NCBI GenBank assembly: GCA_016285355.1
Contig: JAEEQP010000001.1
Span: 1 to 64,000 of the forward strand
Length of the DNA: 64,000 nt
Source of the DNA: Bacteroidales bacterium
GTDB lineage: Bacteria > Bacteroidota > Bacteroidia > Bacteroidales > F082
Reading direction: 5' to 3'
A program made the position numbers and the translations under genes. Of the stretch, positions 35,462-44,445 are shown piece after piece. How positions within the stretch are numbered: position 1 is the first letter of the stretch; each line of letters opens with the position of its first letter. Below the pieces are notes generated by a model. The model was not told where the DNA came from. It worked only from the letters and a program-made list of their open reading frames with translations, and did not search any database.

Positions 35462-36185
35462 GGTTAATGGTGTTGATGATTCGTTCTACTTGTTCTTTAC
35501 GGTTGCGGCGCGAGGCGTAGCGCATCAGTTTTCTCTTATTGACGTTGACACGATTACATACATCTTCAAAGATATAGTAAATCTCAGAGCCACTGGTATA
35601 AAACAGTTCGTTGTCGCCCACGGCATCCACAAGGATTTTCTCAATGCGAGGCACAACGCAACCATCCACATCCGTCAAAGGTGATTGGCCTATCAGTTGG
35701 CGTACGACAATGGCATCCGACCCCGTCAGATAACGCTCACATTCCTGAGCTGTCGGAGCAATGAGGATGTTTCGCCCGATATTCATGTTCTGCAATGCGT
35801 GGAAAACCGCTTCCATGCCATCTTTCTCAACATCCACAAAGGTATAGCCGACATTGGGAATATGAAGCATAAACGATGTCAGCACCCTTGGGCTCCAGAT
35901 GCACATGTCAAGGAAGGGGAATTGCAATTTAAGCTTTTGATAGATTTCTCTCTCTGTTTCAGAGAGATGCAACACAAACTCAGGCAAGCTGTTCTTGGCC
36001 AACTGGTACTCACCAGGGCGTTTGCGAATGAGTATGCCCGATGCAATAAGACGGCCTATCTGCAAATCAACCGCCCTTGTTTTGATTGCGGTTTGTTTGC
36101 CGACAATGTCGCGAAGAAGGTCTTTCCGTTGGAAAAATCCTCCTTGCACGGCTGCATAGTTCAATATGACTTCAGTTGTTGTCAT
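35442..36185 (-). CDS. AbiEi-like antitoxin (DUF6577 type)
   Basis: 247 aa from MTTTEVILNYAAVQGGFFQR at 36185. The N-terminal winged helix is followed by QIGRLIASGILIRKRPGEYQL and an AbiEi-like C-terminal domain. An earlier in-frame ATG at 36233 lies upstream of the promoter box and is rejected. AbiEi proteins act as DNA-binding autorepressors and block the toxin at the protein or RNA level. TATCTTTG (36202-36209) is its promoter. Being in a pair with the nucleotidyltransferase is what identifies it most firmly. Confidence 0.82.
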   Translation of the reverse strand: MTTTEVILNYAAVQGGFFQRKDLLRDIVGKQTAIKTRAVDLQIGRLIASGILIRKRPGEYQLAKNSLPEFVLHLSETEREIYQKLKLQFPFLDMCIWSPRVLTSFMLHIPNVGYTFVDVEKDGMEAVFHALQNMNIGRNILIAPTAQECERYLTGSDAIVVRQLIGQSPLTDVDGCVVPRIEKILVDAVGDNELFYTSGSEIYYIFEDVCNRVNVNKRKLMRYASRRNRKEQVERIINTINHDKSKE

Positions 36186-36201
36186 GCTCAATAAACCGCT
36201 G

Positions 36202-36209
36202 CAAAGATA
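36202..36209 (-). promoter_or_regulatory. -7 box of the AbiE pair
   Basis: TATCTTTG on the minus strand, 16 bases before the ATG at 36185. The AT-rich gap 36210-36411 shows nothing else. Confidence 0.55.
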
Positions 36210-36411
36210 CATCATTTTTGTCAAATAATTCAAATTTTTGCCAAAAATATAGTAATTACATTGGCTTCAACACGTCAAGAGCCAATTATTGGATTGTTTT
36301 GCCTAAGATTTTTTTAAGCCTCAATGGTTATTGCGTTGCAAAGTCACTGCGTTTTTTGAAAGTGCAGTAGTTTTGAGGGAATCTATTTTTCAAATACAAT
36401 TTGACAGTCTT

Positions 36412-36462
36412 CTACTTATACGGCAATTCCAGGATATTCTTTGGGGTTCCTGCATTATGAAA
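36412..36462 (-). pseudogene. Duplicate of the last 16 codons of the TOTE gene
   Basis: Reads FHNAGTPKNILELPYK and stop; the TOTE protein ends FHDAETAKNIMELLYK and stop. The 3' flank is also alike (gacagtcttctacttata against gacaatcttctacttgta). It is the tail of a lost second copy or an older allele. Confidence 0.65.
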
Positions 36463-36531
36463 CTGATTGTTTCAGCTTGTAAAGTAAAATATAAGTTTGG
36501 CAATAAAACCACTTTTTTGCCAAAATTGTAA

Positions 36532-36575
36532 CTAAACCACTCTGGACTTGCAGTCCAAAGCGGTTTAGTTTTTAA
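36532..36575. terminator. Hairpin terminator at the end of the DUF805 gene
   Basis: CTAAACC.CT.TGGAC and GTCCA.AG.GGTTTAG pair, followed by TTTTT on the plus strand. The stop codon of the minus-strand DUF805 gene lies inside the 3' arm. Confidence 0.65.
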
Positions 36576-37119
36576 CGAATCGGTTGCTGCTTTTTAAGCA
36601 CACAATGAGAGTTATTATTGAGAAGACCAAAGCTATTGCTCCATTGATGATTGTTTCGGCAAAGAAGATGTAAGAAGCCGTCTCACTGTTTCCGTTTATA
36701 TGCAATATTTCCATTGCAAACTCCGAGGTAAATGCACAGCAAAGACAAGCCAAACTTATCTCATATAAAGAGAGTCCAAAAATGGGTATAAGAGAGGTCT
36801 TCCCTACATCGTGAAATCGCCTAACCTGTGAACTGATTAAAAGCAATGGCAATAGGAAAAGGCACATTGCTTCGCCACCCATAAAGACCACAAGAGCCAA
36901 GCCTCTGTTAATAGACTCCTCGTCGATATATTCAACAGGCATGAAAAGTGAAATCATAGCCACAATAATCATCAAAGCAATTATGAAGAGTGCAACAAAC
37001 AGCACCCACCGCCAATGCTCTTGACGGCTTGCCTCCCCTCGAAAATTAAAGAGATTTCTCCAACCCAAAGTAACTGCTTTTTTGAAGCCCATTTCCCGAT
37101 AGTTGTCTTCTCGTGTCAT
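36565..37119 (-). CDS. DUF805 inner-membrane protein
   Basis: 184 aa. NLFNFRGEASRQEHWRWVLF (the 'F.GRa.R.e.W' opening) and SSQVRRFHDVGKTSLIPIFGL ('RRlhD.g.s') are the DUF805 signatures. Four membrane helices are visible at about residues 40-62, 75-100, 110-130 and 155-178. Function unknown. The gene is 20 bases after a small exported protein gene in the same direction. On its far side are hairpin 36532-36575 and the AbiE region. Confidence 0.85.
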   Translation of the reverse strand: MTREDNYREMGFKKAVTLGWRNLFNFRGEASRQEHWRWVLFVALFIIALMIIVAMISLFMPVEYIDEESINRGLALVVFMGGEAMCLFLLPLLLISSQVRRFHDVGKTSLIPIFGLSLYEISLACLCCAFTSEFAMEILHINGNSETASYIFFAETIINGAIALVFSIITLIVCLKSSNRFVKN

Positions 37120-37139
37120 AACTCTATAATCTTAATATA

Positions 37140-37547
37140 TCATTCTTCTTTTTCTTTTTTATATCCAATAGATACTACACCAGCATCCGATTCCGAAACA
37201 CACATCTTCCCTATTGTTTCCTCATCCTCCCAACGGAAGAAATGATAGATGTCGTCATCATCATCCTTCTTGCCGGCATAGGTCAGGTTCTCGTAGATGA
37301 TCTCTGTCACTAATTTGGCATTCCGGAAATCATAAACGCCACCCTTGCCATTTTGGAACACGATGCCAAAGGGATATTCCTTGAGGTCGCCGTACATGAT
37401 GCTGTCGTATTGTTGCACCGCGATTTGAAGTTTCACCTCGTCAAAGTCTAAATAATCGGGTGACAGTTGTACGGTGGTTGTGTCAATTGATTGGGCTGAG
37501 GCGGCAAGTGCCAGCATCAGCAAAACTGTTACTAATGTTGTTTTCAT
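37140..37547 (-). CDS. Small exported protein of unknown function
   Basis: 135 aa with a signal peptide (MKTTLVTVLLMLALAASAQS) and a soluble body rich in Asp, ending YHFFRWEDEETIGKMCVSE. The text VVFQNGKGGVYDFRNAKLVTE resembles WG-repeat style 'nGk.gv.d..n.....' strands, and the next gene upstream is a WG-repeat protein, so it may be a distant relative or a fragment. It is followed by the DUF805 gene. Confidence 0.65.
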   Translation of the reverse strand: MKTTLVTVLLMLALAASAQSIDTTTVQLSPDYLDFDEVKLQIAVQQYDSIMYGDLKEYPFGIVFQNGKGGVYDFRNAKLVTEIIYENLTYAGKKDDDDDIYHFFRWEDEETIGKMCVSESDAGVVSIGYKKEKEE

Positions 37548-37588
37548 TTGATTCTGTTTTTATTCAATACTTTATTCTTCTTAAAATT

Positions 37589-37622
37589 GGGCTGCAAAAC
37601 CATACCCACGGCCTTGCAGCCC
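37589..37622 (-). terminator. Terminator-like hairpin after the WG-repeat gene
   Basis: GGGCTGCAA (37589-37597) pairs with TTGCAGCCC (37614-37622). On the minus strand it precedes AATTTTAAG, a weak T-run. Confidence 0.5.
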
Positions 37623-37640
37623 TTCAAAATATCATAATCT

Positions 37641-38813
37641 TTATAGTTTTTCCCCACATTCGTTCCCCTTGCTGTCCAAAATCACCGAGCCATTGGGACC
37701 GTCGCAATGGTAACGGTCGGATCCAATAGCCGTGATACTGGAGTATGAAGGTGGCGTAATCATATTGCCATTCCTGTCCATTAAACCATAATACCAATCA
37801 ATGGTACGGTATCTCAGGCAGTTGGCTGTGGCTGATTTCATTACGCCTTCCTCGTCATACTCATCGGTTGAATACTCCATTTTCTCGACTTCATCGAAAT
37901 TGCATGGATTGATGATGTTGCATTCAAAGTCCAACACCTGATTGAGATGATCAAGACGGCGCACAAAGATGCAGCTATCCCCATGGTGGATGGTGATGTT
38001 GTCATACTCAATAGGTAGAAGAATCTGACCTTTCGCATCAAGCAAGCCATAGTTCCACTCGCGGTCTTGAACCAGCCAAAAGCCTTTCGTGTCGTATGCA
38101 ATTTCATAGTATTCAGGGTCGACCACCCAATTACCTTGTTTGTCGATAAGACCAATACGGTTGTCGTCTCCTAACATCTGGCACAAACCGTTGTGGAAAC
38201 AGTAATCGTCGATGCGTTCCGTGTAAGGGAACGTCTTGTCCATCAAGGTTTGTCCTCTGTGGTCGATGAAGTGAAGCATACCCTTGTCCAACACACAAGC
38301 CACCCTTTCAGAGAAAATCCAAGCTTTATCGTATTGTGCTGGAATGACTACCTCTCCTGTGAAGCGGTTGAAGTAACCGCGTTTGTGTTCTTCAGCAGTA
38401 CAGAAACAAGCGAGGCTATCGCCGTCCGACGATTTACAAATCCATTGGACACCAGTTGTAGTGCGTTGTCCGAGGGTTGTGTTGTAAAGGTAGCCTGGGA
38501 AATCGTCATGAAATATGACATAAGGACTTACGTATTGGTTACGATAGCCATGTAGATAGGTTGGACTATTCACCATACGTTCATACTTGGCATCTTCGCA
38601 AAGATCTTTAACTAAATCAATGGCATCGAAAACCAATACGGTTACGAAAATCAACGCGAAAATTGCGGCACTTGTGGCAAATACATACCACACTCCCCTT
38701 GCGTACTTGTTCTCGGCCTTGTAGCCGAACATTTTGGCCACCCAGCGGGCGGCTTGCTTGATGCCTCTACCGATGGAGGCAAAGACGGAATCTGATTTTG
38801 AATTGTTTTTCAT
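37641..38813 (-). CDS. Membrane-anchored WG-repeat protein
   Basis: 390 aa. An N-terminal cytoplasmic segment is followed by one membrane helix (about 45-65, YVFATSAAIFALIFVTVLVF) and then WG-type repeats: RGYFNRFTGEVVIPAQYDKA, HFIDHRGQTL, IGLIDKQGNWVVDPEYYEIA, YGLLDAKGQILLPIEYDNI and YGLMDRNGNMITPPSYSSI. Such repeats form beta-rich surfaces used in protein contacts. There is no signal peptide, and the topology (repeats outside or inside) cannot be decided. It lies between the 37140 gene and the YbjN-like gene cluster. Confidence 0.8.
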   Translation of the reverse strand: MKNNSKSDSVFASIGRGIKQAARWVAKMFGYKAENKYARGVWYVFATSAAIFALIFVTVLVFDAIDLVKDLCEDAKYERMVNSPTYLHGYRNQYVSPYVIFHDDFPGYLYNTTLGQRTTTGVQWICKSSDGDSLACFCTAEEHKRGYFNRFTGEVVIPAQYDKAWIFSERVACVLDKGMLHFIDHRGQTLMDKTFPYTERIDDYCFHNGLCQMLGDDNRIGLIDKQGNWVVDPEYYEIAYDTKGFWLVQDREWNYGLLDAKGQILLPIEYDNITIHHGDSCIFVRRLDHLNQVLDFECNIINPCNFDEVEKMEYSTDEYDEEGVMKSATANCLRYRTIDWYYGLMDRNGNMITPPSYSSITAIGSDRYHCDGPNGSVILDSKGNECGEKL

Positions 38814-38849
38814 AATTCTTTGAAATTTAATTGATTGTTGTTATTGTAT

Positions 38850-39293
38850 CTATTCTGATTCAATATATTGTTTCACTTGCTCTATTATAAAACCTTCTAT
38901 TTGGCGTGTGATGGTTTCACTCTTCACGAGGCACCTCAGCTCTTCATTTGTTTTGCAAGCTGCAATGAATTTTATTGGACGGGTTGCTGTGCTATTCAGA
39001 TGGGGGAAACCCGCATCGATTCCCAACGCATATCTTGCAGGTTCCATTTCCATTTTCATGACGACAACCCCCATGCTCTTTATCGGTGACAAATCGTCCA
39101 CAAATCGTAGTCTGTTCTTTAATAGTTGATCAAAAGGCAACAGCCCCTCCATCGCTATCCGAAATCTATCGCTGTCCATTGTCTTCGATACAAAATCCAG
39201 AAATACCATAATCTGTTTTTGGACAAAGGTCTTCATATCATGACAAGGAGTTGGCTTTTTGTTTTTTGAGGTTACATTCATTTCTCTATTCAC
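38850..39293 (-). CDS. Hypothetical protein
   Basis: 147 aa; no family recognised. Two parts are visible: a helical N-terminal half (KTFVQKQIMVFLDFVSKTMD) and a second half with IKSMGVVVMKMEMEPARYALGI and a helical end. The start overlaps the stop of the YbjN-like gene by 8 bases, so translation is coupled. It belongs to the four-gene run that starts at 40097. Confidence 0.6.
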   Translation of the reverse strand: MNREMNVTSKNKKPTPCHDMKTFVQKQIMVFLDFVSKTMDSDRFRIAMEGLLPFDQLLKNRLRFVDDLSPIKSMGVVVMKMEMEPARYALGIDAGFPHLNSTATRPIKFIAACKTNEELRCLVKSETITRQIEGFIIEQVKQYIESE

Positions 39294-39666
39294 TCATTTT
39301 TCTGAATCTTACTCCAGCGGTCACCAAACTCAATAAGGATTTTTGGATTTGGAACGCCAGGTCTTCTTTCTCCCTATAATAGAATTCCGAAGATGCGATG
39401 ACAGTGTCATCCGAAATATAGAACTTGACTTGCTTTAACTGCTCATTCAGTTTGTTGCAACGCATTAGCATAGTTGCAAAATTCTCTTGGGTCAATTCTT
39501 CAAAGCCCGATAAAACTATTGTCACAAAATCTTCATCCTCCGGATTGGGGAAAATGTGTATGGCATGAAACTGATACCTTATAGCAATATGGTCTCCATC
39601 ATCTTCCAACACCTTATACTTGTGTTCCGAAATGATTTCGTTGATCAATTCATGTGTCTTATTCAT
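39286..39666 (-). CDS. YbjN-like small protein
   Basis: 126 aa. The pattern LEDDGDHIAIRYQFHAIHIFP, DFVTIVLSGF, NKLNEQLKQVKFYISDDTVIASSEFYY resembles the YbjN / type III secretion chaperone-like fold, in which a short sheet packs on helices. No enzyme activity is expected. It overlaps the upstream gene by 4 bases (ATGA) and the downstream one by 8. The upstream neighbour (39663-40097) looks like a divergent copy of the same fold. Confidence 0.6.
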   Translation of the reverse strand: MNKTHELINEIISEHKYKVLEDDGDHIAIRYQFHAIHIFPNPEDEDFVTIVLSGFEELTQENFATMLMRCNKLNEQLKQVKFYISDDTVIASSEFYYREKEDLAFQIQKSLLSLVTAGVRFRKMSE

Positions 39667-40097
39667 GCCACATCCTCCTTTTCCGCTTCATTATCGTCAC
39701 CACGAAATTGCCGTACATCGTCGCCTTCCACTAGTCGATGAAACAGGATCACCGTCGCTTGTAGCAAAAGAAGGCTATGCTCGATGACCTCATCAATATT
39801 GTCATTGTTGAAGATACGGTGTTCGTAGGTGGCCCACACATTACTCCCATAGGCACACACCTTGCCATATTTGATTTTAAGGTTAGTATCATTGATGATG
39901 TCTAAAATAGGGGCACGGTTGTCTTCTGTAACATCAAAGATATTGGGCACCGAAAACCGCAAAAAATCCTCGTCTTCATCATCTGGGGCATATAGAATGT
40001 TGATTCCCTCATAGTTGAACACATACCCAAATTCTGGGATTTCCTCGACGGAGAATCCGAATTCTTCCAGTTTTTCTAAAATCACTTTCTTTTCCAT
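39663..40097 (-). CDS. YbjN-like small protein, second copy
   Basis: 144 aa. YVFNYEGINILYAPDDEDEDFLRFSVPN, ILDIINDTNLKIKYGKVCAYGSNVWATYEHRIF resembles the YbjN fold: 'n..N......k.....g.v.a..e....'. Acidic C-terminal tail. It is the first gene after the kinase-AAA gene by 63 bases in the same direction. The three small genes downstream of the AAA gene are probably its partners. Confidence 0.6.
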   Translation of the reverse strand: MEKKVILEKLEEFGFSVEEIPEFGYVFNYEGINILYAPDDEDEDFLRFSVPNIFDVTEDNRAPILDIINDTNLKIKYGKVCAYGSNVWATYEHRIFNNDNIDEVIEHSLLLLQATVILFHRLVEGDDVRQFRGDDNEAEKEDVA

Positions 40098-40160
40098 TTT
40101 TGTACTGCTTTTAGTGTTTTACATTAGTAAAGATGCGCGTTTTGAACGCTTCTATCATTT

Positions 40161-42011
40161 CTATGCAAGAAATCCAATCCTCCGTCTTTCTTCCCGGTTT
40201 TGTCTCATATACTCGTCTCGCATTCGTTCGTAAGCTCTTACTTCATCTGGAGTTACTGATGGTCTCGTGCTACTTACAACTTCTTTCAACATGTCCTCAC
40301 TGATTATTACCGTATGTTCATCATCGGTTTTCAGGCTGGCTTCAAAAGCATGAATTGCCGTTTCTTTTACCATATATGAAATGTCACTTGACGTAAAACC
40401 TGAAGTCAGCCGAGCCAACGCTTCTGTGTCTATGTTTTCCTCGCAGGGGCGTTTGGTCAACTCTATGTCAAACAATTGTTTCCTGCATTCCATGTCTGGC
40501 ATACCTACATAAACCACTTGGTCTATGCGTCCATGCCTGATAACAGCCTTGTCTATCTTGTCAAGGCAATTGGTAGTACCAATGACATAGACATTCTTTT
40601 CCACGCAATCATTTAGTTGGGTAAGCCATTCCGCAACCTCGTCAGCTTGGTTCTCTTTCCCTGGAGTATCGCGTTTTCCGCAGAGTGCGTCAAATTCGTC
40701 TATCAAGAGCAAGCATCCGCGTTTGTTTTTTTGGGCTTTTTCTTCGGCTTTTTGGAAAAGCTCCTTAATCAGTGTTTGCGTTCCATGAATCCAGATAGAA
40801 CCTAAATCAGAAGGCTTAATGGAACAGAATTCCAATCCACATTCTTCGGCCAACCGCATGGATAGATAGGTTTTCCCTGTACCAGGAGGTCCATAAAAAA
40901 GCATATTGGGAGGCATAATGGAGAACTCTTTTGCCAATTCTTTGTGAGCTATGATGTCCACAAAGTCACGGCGCAATCTGCGTTTGAGATCTTCCATGCC
41001 TGCAACAGCTTTCAAACCTTCTCCGCTCTTTACCGAAATGCTCACTTTGAGCTGTGGCTCATGAGAAGAGCGTTTCGATTCATTGGTTTCATCCGGCTCT
41101 TTCAAGTCTTCTTCATTAAACTTATTGTTTCTCTCATACGAAAAGCAATCAAAAGACCTTGACTTTGCAAACCCCATATAATCCATAAGGGCGCAACACA
41201 TCTCTTCAGCATCTTTGTATCGGGCACCAGCATTTTTGTCAATAGCTCTATAGACAATCGGCTTTAGCGATTCTTCCATGACAAGCGTAGGCTGTTTCTT
41301 ATGCCTTACTGCATTAAGAATGATGTTTTGGTCCAATGTTTCATCAATGTAATGGGGATAATGTCCTTGAAGCATATAAGCCAGCAGCATCCCCATAGAA
41401 TAAACATCGGAAGCCGGGGAAAACCGACCCAAGAAAGTTTCAGGTGCTCGGCAACACTTGTTCAAACTGAAAACCATGAAATCAGGACTTCCATTGCAAG
41501 GTGCGGAAGCATGTTCCAACCCTACAAGGTGTGCTTTTGGCTGTTGGTTTTTGTCTTGTGAAATCCATACAGTATCAGGGCAGATATTATAATGGCCTCC
41601 TCCGCGAGTATTGTATTGAACTTCTTTTAGCCCTATCAGCAACTGGCGAGTAATGTCGAGAGCTTCCTTCTCCTCCAATGGCTTTTCTTCTACTATTTCA
41701 CGAAGCGTTTGGTACTCAAAAAACTCCGTGGACATGTATGAGACCATACGGCCACAATAGTTAAGGGTTCCATGGTCGATAAATTTTGGGAATAAGCTGT
41801 TTTTTAATTCTTTGACCAGATCAAACTCTCTCATCACACCGTCTTTTTTCAATTGCTCACAGGCTTGGTCGTCATAAACGGTCAAGAACACTTTATTCCC
41901 ATTTGCGTCTTCGGCCACATAAACCTCCCGATAACTGCTGCTCGGTTTGACCGCCAGTCGAATGAGATGATAGCTGGCGAATGTCTTTTTCAAGTTAAGT
42001 ATCATGTTCAC
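40161..42011 (-). CDS. Pseudokinase-AAA+ ATPase fusion
   Basis: 616 aa. Residues ~15-275 have a protein-kinase fold: REVYVAEDANGNKVFLTVYD in place of the glycine loop and ion-pair Lys, GGHYNICPDTVWIS where HRDxxxxN is expected, GLEH where DFG is expected, then APETFLGRFSPASDVYSMGMLLAYMLQGHYP. Loss of the catalytic residues makes it a pseudokinase. Residues ~340-560 are an AAA+ domain of the classic type: AGMEDLKRRLRRDFVDI, FYGPPGTGKTYLSM (Walker A near 373), LLLIDEFDAL, TTNCLDKIDKAVIRHGRID. It may use the pseudokinase to bind a signal or a partner and the AAA part to remodel it. Confidence 0.85.
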   Translation of the reverse strand: MNMILNLKKTFASYHLIRLAVKPSSSYREVYVAEDANGNKVFLTVYDDQACEQLKKDGVMREFDLVKELKNSLFPKFIDHGTLNYCGRMVSYMSTEFFEYQTLREIVEEKPLEEKEALDITRQLLIGLKEVQYNTRGGGHYNICPDTVWISQDKNQQPKAHLVGLEHASAPCNGSPDFMVFSLNKCCRAPETFLGRFSPASDVYSMGMLLAYMLQGHYPHYIDETLDQNIILNAVRHKKQPTLVMEESLKPIVYRAIDKNAGARYKDAEEMCCALMDYMGFAKSRSFDCFSYERNNKFNEEDLKEPDETNESKRSSHEPQLKVSISVKSGEGLKAVAGMEDLKRRLRRDFVDIIAHKELAKEFSIMPPNMLFYGPPGTGKTYLSMRLAEECGLEFCSIKPSDLGSIWIHGTQTLIKELFQKAEEKAQKNKRGCLLLIDEFDALCGKRDTPGKENQADEVAEWLTQLNDCVEKNVYVIGTTNCLDKIDKAVIRHGRIDQVVYVGMPDMECRKQLFDIELTKRPCEENIDTEALARLTSGFTSSDISYMVKETAIHAFEASLKTDDEHTVIISEDMLKEVVSSTRPSVTPDEVRAYERMRDEYMRQNREERRRIGFLA

Positions 42012-42031
42012 CTCCTCTTTTTATGTTGTTG

Positions 42032-43021
42032 TTATTCAGCATGAGTATGCCACCATTTCTTGATGGCCATTTCGAATTTCTTGTTCAAACGGGAGTAGCG
42101 TGTGTCCACCCAAGCTCGGGATTTGCCCAATGCCTCAGCCAACTCAACGGGAGATGTGTTGTTGATGAATCGTTGCTGCCACAAATTTCTGTCTTGCTCA
42201 CTCCAATTCAGTTCCGCTGAAAAACCATACAAGAAATCCAAAACCTTTTCGTGTACTTCCTGGTCTGTAAGGTTGACCCCGAACACATCTGCCAATGGGT
42301 TTTCGCCCATCTTGGCATTCATCCATTCTTCCGTGTCGGCCACAAAATCCGATGATACGGTCAGATAGTTACGAGTTTTGTTGCGTAGCACTTCCTCTTC
42401 ATAACAACAAGACGAACGAAGCAAGGCATCCTTCAGCTCATATTCGCCTTCGCTCTTGGCTGTTTCGAACTCTTGTGCTGTCATGCCAAAGCTTTCCATA
42501 ATCTCCTCTTTAGAGAGCCTGCCGACATAGACGGAACTCATCAAGTCGTGGTACTTGCTTCCTCTCATCTGTTCATCGATAATGAGTTGACACTTCTCTG
42601 GAGTTTGCGAAAGTAGGGCAAGTCTTGTGTTGCCCGTTGTCCGTGTGCGATTCATTGTAATGAGACCTTCTTCTTCCAATCTCTCCAAGACAGCATTACG
42701 AGCCACCTTTTTCAGCCAGGCAAAGAATGTGCATTGCTTTTCGTAAGTGTCAAGTGCCGCCCATGTTCCTTCCGACCAAAGTGTTTGGAAAACAAGACCA
42801 TTGAAGCATTCTGCCGACATCATTATACGATAGTTCTGTTCAAGATAGCCTAATATACCAGAGCGCAACCGTGCCATGTTACACTCTTCAGTTTTTGTTC
42901 CATAGAAGAAGTCGTGACAGAATTTCGAATCTGTTTTCAATCGCCTGATGATTTCCTCGGCTTCCGCCTCGTAGTTTTCGAGGCGTTCAGGGTCTAAGCC
43001 AATGCTGTTTCTCTTGTTCAT
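42032..43021 (-). CDS. Sigma-70-like protein
   Basis: 329 aa from MNKRNSIGLDPERLENY; a TTG three codons earlier is less likely. Region 2-like sequence is CTFFAWLKKVARNAVLERLEEEG, and the C-terminal NWSEQDRNLWQQRFINNTSP then LAEALGKSRAWVDTRYSRLNKKF is a region 4 HTH. Between them is an unusual ~120-residue insertion. It could be an alternative sigma factor for the island or a regulator derived from one. It lies 20 bases before the pseudokinase gene and after a strong terminator (43045-43092), so it starts a new transcript. Confidence 0.65.
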   Translation of the reverse strand: MNKRNSIGLDPERLENYEAEAEEIIRRLKTDSKFCHDFFYGTKTEECNMARLRSGILGYLEQNYRIMMSAECFNGLVFQTLWSEGTWAALDTYEKQCTFFAWLKKVARNAVLERLEEEGLITMNRTRTTGNTRLALLSQTPEKCQLIIDEQMRGSKYHDLMSSVYVGRLSKEEIMESFGMTAQEFETAKSEGEYELKDALLRSSCCYEEEVLRNKTRNYLTVSSDFVADTEEWMNAKMGENPLADVFGVNLTDQEVHEKVLDFLYGFSAELNWSEQDRNLWQQRFINNTSPVELAEALGKSRAWVDTRYSRLNKKFEMAIKKWWHTHAE

Positions 43022-43044
43022 GACCGTCAAAGTTTATAGCATGA

Positions 43045-43092
43045 AAAATGCCGTATTTCACATCTGATTTTCGACACGAAATACGGCATTTT
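43045..43092 (-). terminator. Strong terminator between two cargo operons
   Basis: AAAATGCCGTATTTC (43045-43059) pairs with GAAATACGGCATTTT (43078-43092) and has a T-run on the minus strand. It ends the transcript with the metallopeptidase and DUF1232 genes. Confidence 0.8.
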
Positions 43093-43152
43093 GCCACCCT
43101 TTTTCTGGGCTTTGGACGGTCTATTAAAGGCTTGGGGTTACTTCATTCTGTT

Positions 43153-44445
43153 TCAGCAATATAGCTTCAACAGATTTTCGTCAATTTTGATTTTTTCTTT
43201 CAAAACAAACAAATGATCATGCGCATCCCGCAGAACAAATGGTGCAGAAGGCTCCCTCATTTTCTCACAGGCATCGCCAACCGACTCCCTTATGTCTGCA
43301 TAACAATGCTTGATTTGGGCTTGGCGTGGATTTCCTTTCTCATCCACTCGTTTTACCATACTATCAAAGCGCGAACAGCCGTCATCACCAGGATAGGTTT
43401 CTTCGTATAGCTGTATAAACTGATTCTTCATATTCTTTATCTCTATTGAATCAACTGTTTCGTTCCGTAACTTGTCAATCAGATAGATGAGATACAACAC
43501 AAAGGTATCCTTGCGCTTGAAATGCACTTGTATCTGGTCAAGGTCTTTTTGAAGGAACAAACGATATTTGCCATCTGTACTATCCAAGGAATCACTCGCC
43601 CCAACGTATTTCACCTCAAAGGTCATTTTAGACTCCTCTGCCTGTTTTTGCGGATTGGCGACATCGCAAAACTTCTCAATTTGCGGCTTTGGTAGTTTAG
43701 ACAGAAAAGTAAGAAGGGTCTCAACGTCAATTCCGTCCAAAATATACGACAGTTCGGCATCGGCTTTTGTATCTTTGGTTTTCCGATACTTCAGAATGTT
43801 CTCTTTCATTCTGTCAATCATCTCACTTTTTTTCCTGAAGGTCACATCGCCTTCTATATCCAAGGCTTTGCGTATAGTTGGCATGGAAGGACGCATTCCA
43901 AAATTGGGATTCACCGCTGTCGAAGCCTTATTGACAATGTAATTCTTAAGAAACTTGTTGAAATCAACAGTCTCGTCAAACATGTTGCAGAAAGCATCCG
44001 TTTCGTTCAGGGCATACTGGCGTATCAATTCTTTCACACTATGCTTACTGATTCTTTCAGAGGTATAAACCATCAGTGCAAAACTTTTACGCAAGTCTTC
44101 ATCTTCAGAATGGACCAACAGATACTGTTTGCTTGACTGATGTGGGGTATAGAGAGGCATGATAAAACTACATTTAGCCTCCTCAATTGCGCTATTGAGT
44201 GTTGGATGATTGTCAAGTGCTGGCATGTTTTCCAAAGCCTCAAAATCATAATGGTTCACATACGACCTTCTGTCACTGGACTCGAAAAGCCATTCAAAGG
44301 CTTCTTTTGCCTTACTCGCTATGGCATTAGCATTGGAAGGTAAGAGATATAGGCAGCAATCCGCGAATTGCCCCACTGCGTATTGTTCAGTCACCAGTCT
44401 GCCCACAGCTGGCACATTGATGGGGCTATTGTCCATTATTCTCAT
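43153..44445 (-). CDS. Hypothetical protein of the metallopeptidase operon
   Basis: 430 aa, no family recognised; soluble. An N-terminal half of mixed alpha/beta is followed by a helical part, with LDQIQVHFKRKDTFVLYLIYLIDK and RFDSMVKRVDEKGNPRQAQIKHCY near the C-terminus. Its start overlaps the stop of the metallopeptidase gene by 20 bases, so the two proteins are probably made in equal amounts and may bind each other. It is the last gene of its operon, followed by a terminator. Confidence 0.65.
   Translation of the reverse strand: MRIMDNSPINVPAVGRLVTEQYAVGQFADCCLYLLPSNANAIASKAKEAFEWLFESSDRRSYVNHYDFEALENMPALDNHPTLNSAIEEAKCSFIMPLYTPHQSSKQYLLVHSEDEDLRKSFALMVYTSERISKHSVKELIRQYALNETDAFCNMFDETVDFNKFLKNYIVNKASTAVNPNFGMRPSMPTIRKALDIEGDVTFRKKSEMIDRMKENILKYRKTKDTKADAELSYILDGIDVETLLTFLSKLPKPQIEKFCDVANPQKQAEESKMTFEVKYVGASDSLDSTDGKYRLFLQKDLDQIQVHFKRKDTFVLYLIYLIDKLRNETVDSIEIKNMKNQFIQLYEETYPGDDGCSRFDSMVKRVDEKGNPRQAQIKHCYADIRESVGDACEKMREPSAPFVLRDAHDHLFVLKEKIKIDENLLKLYC

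Noticed and set aside
40161..42011. Active Ser/Thr kinase
   Set aside because: The catalytic Asp, the DFG Asp and the ion-pair Lys are all missing.
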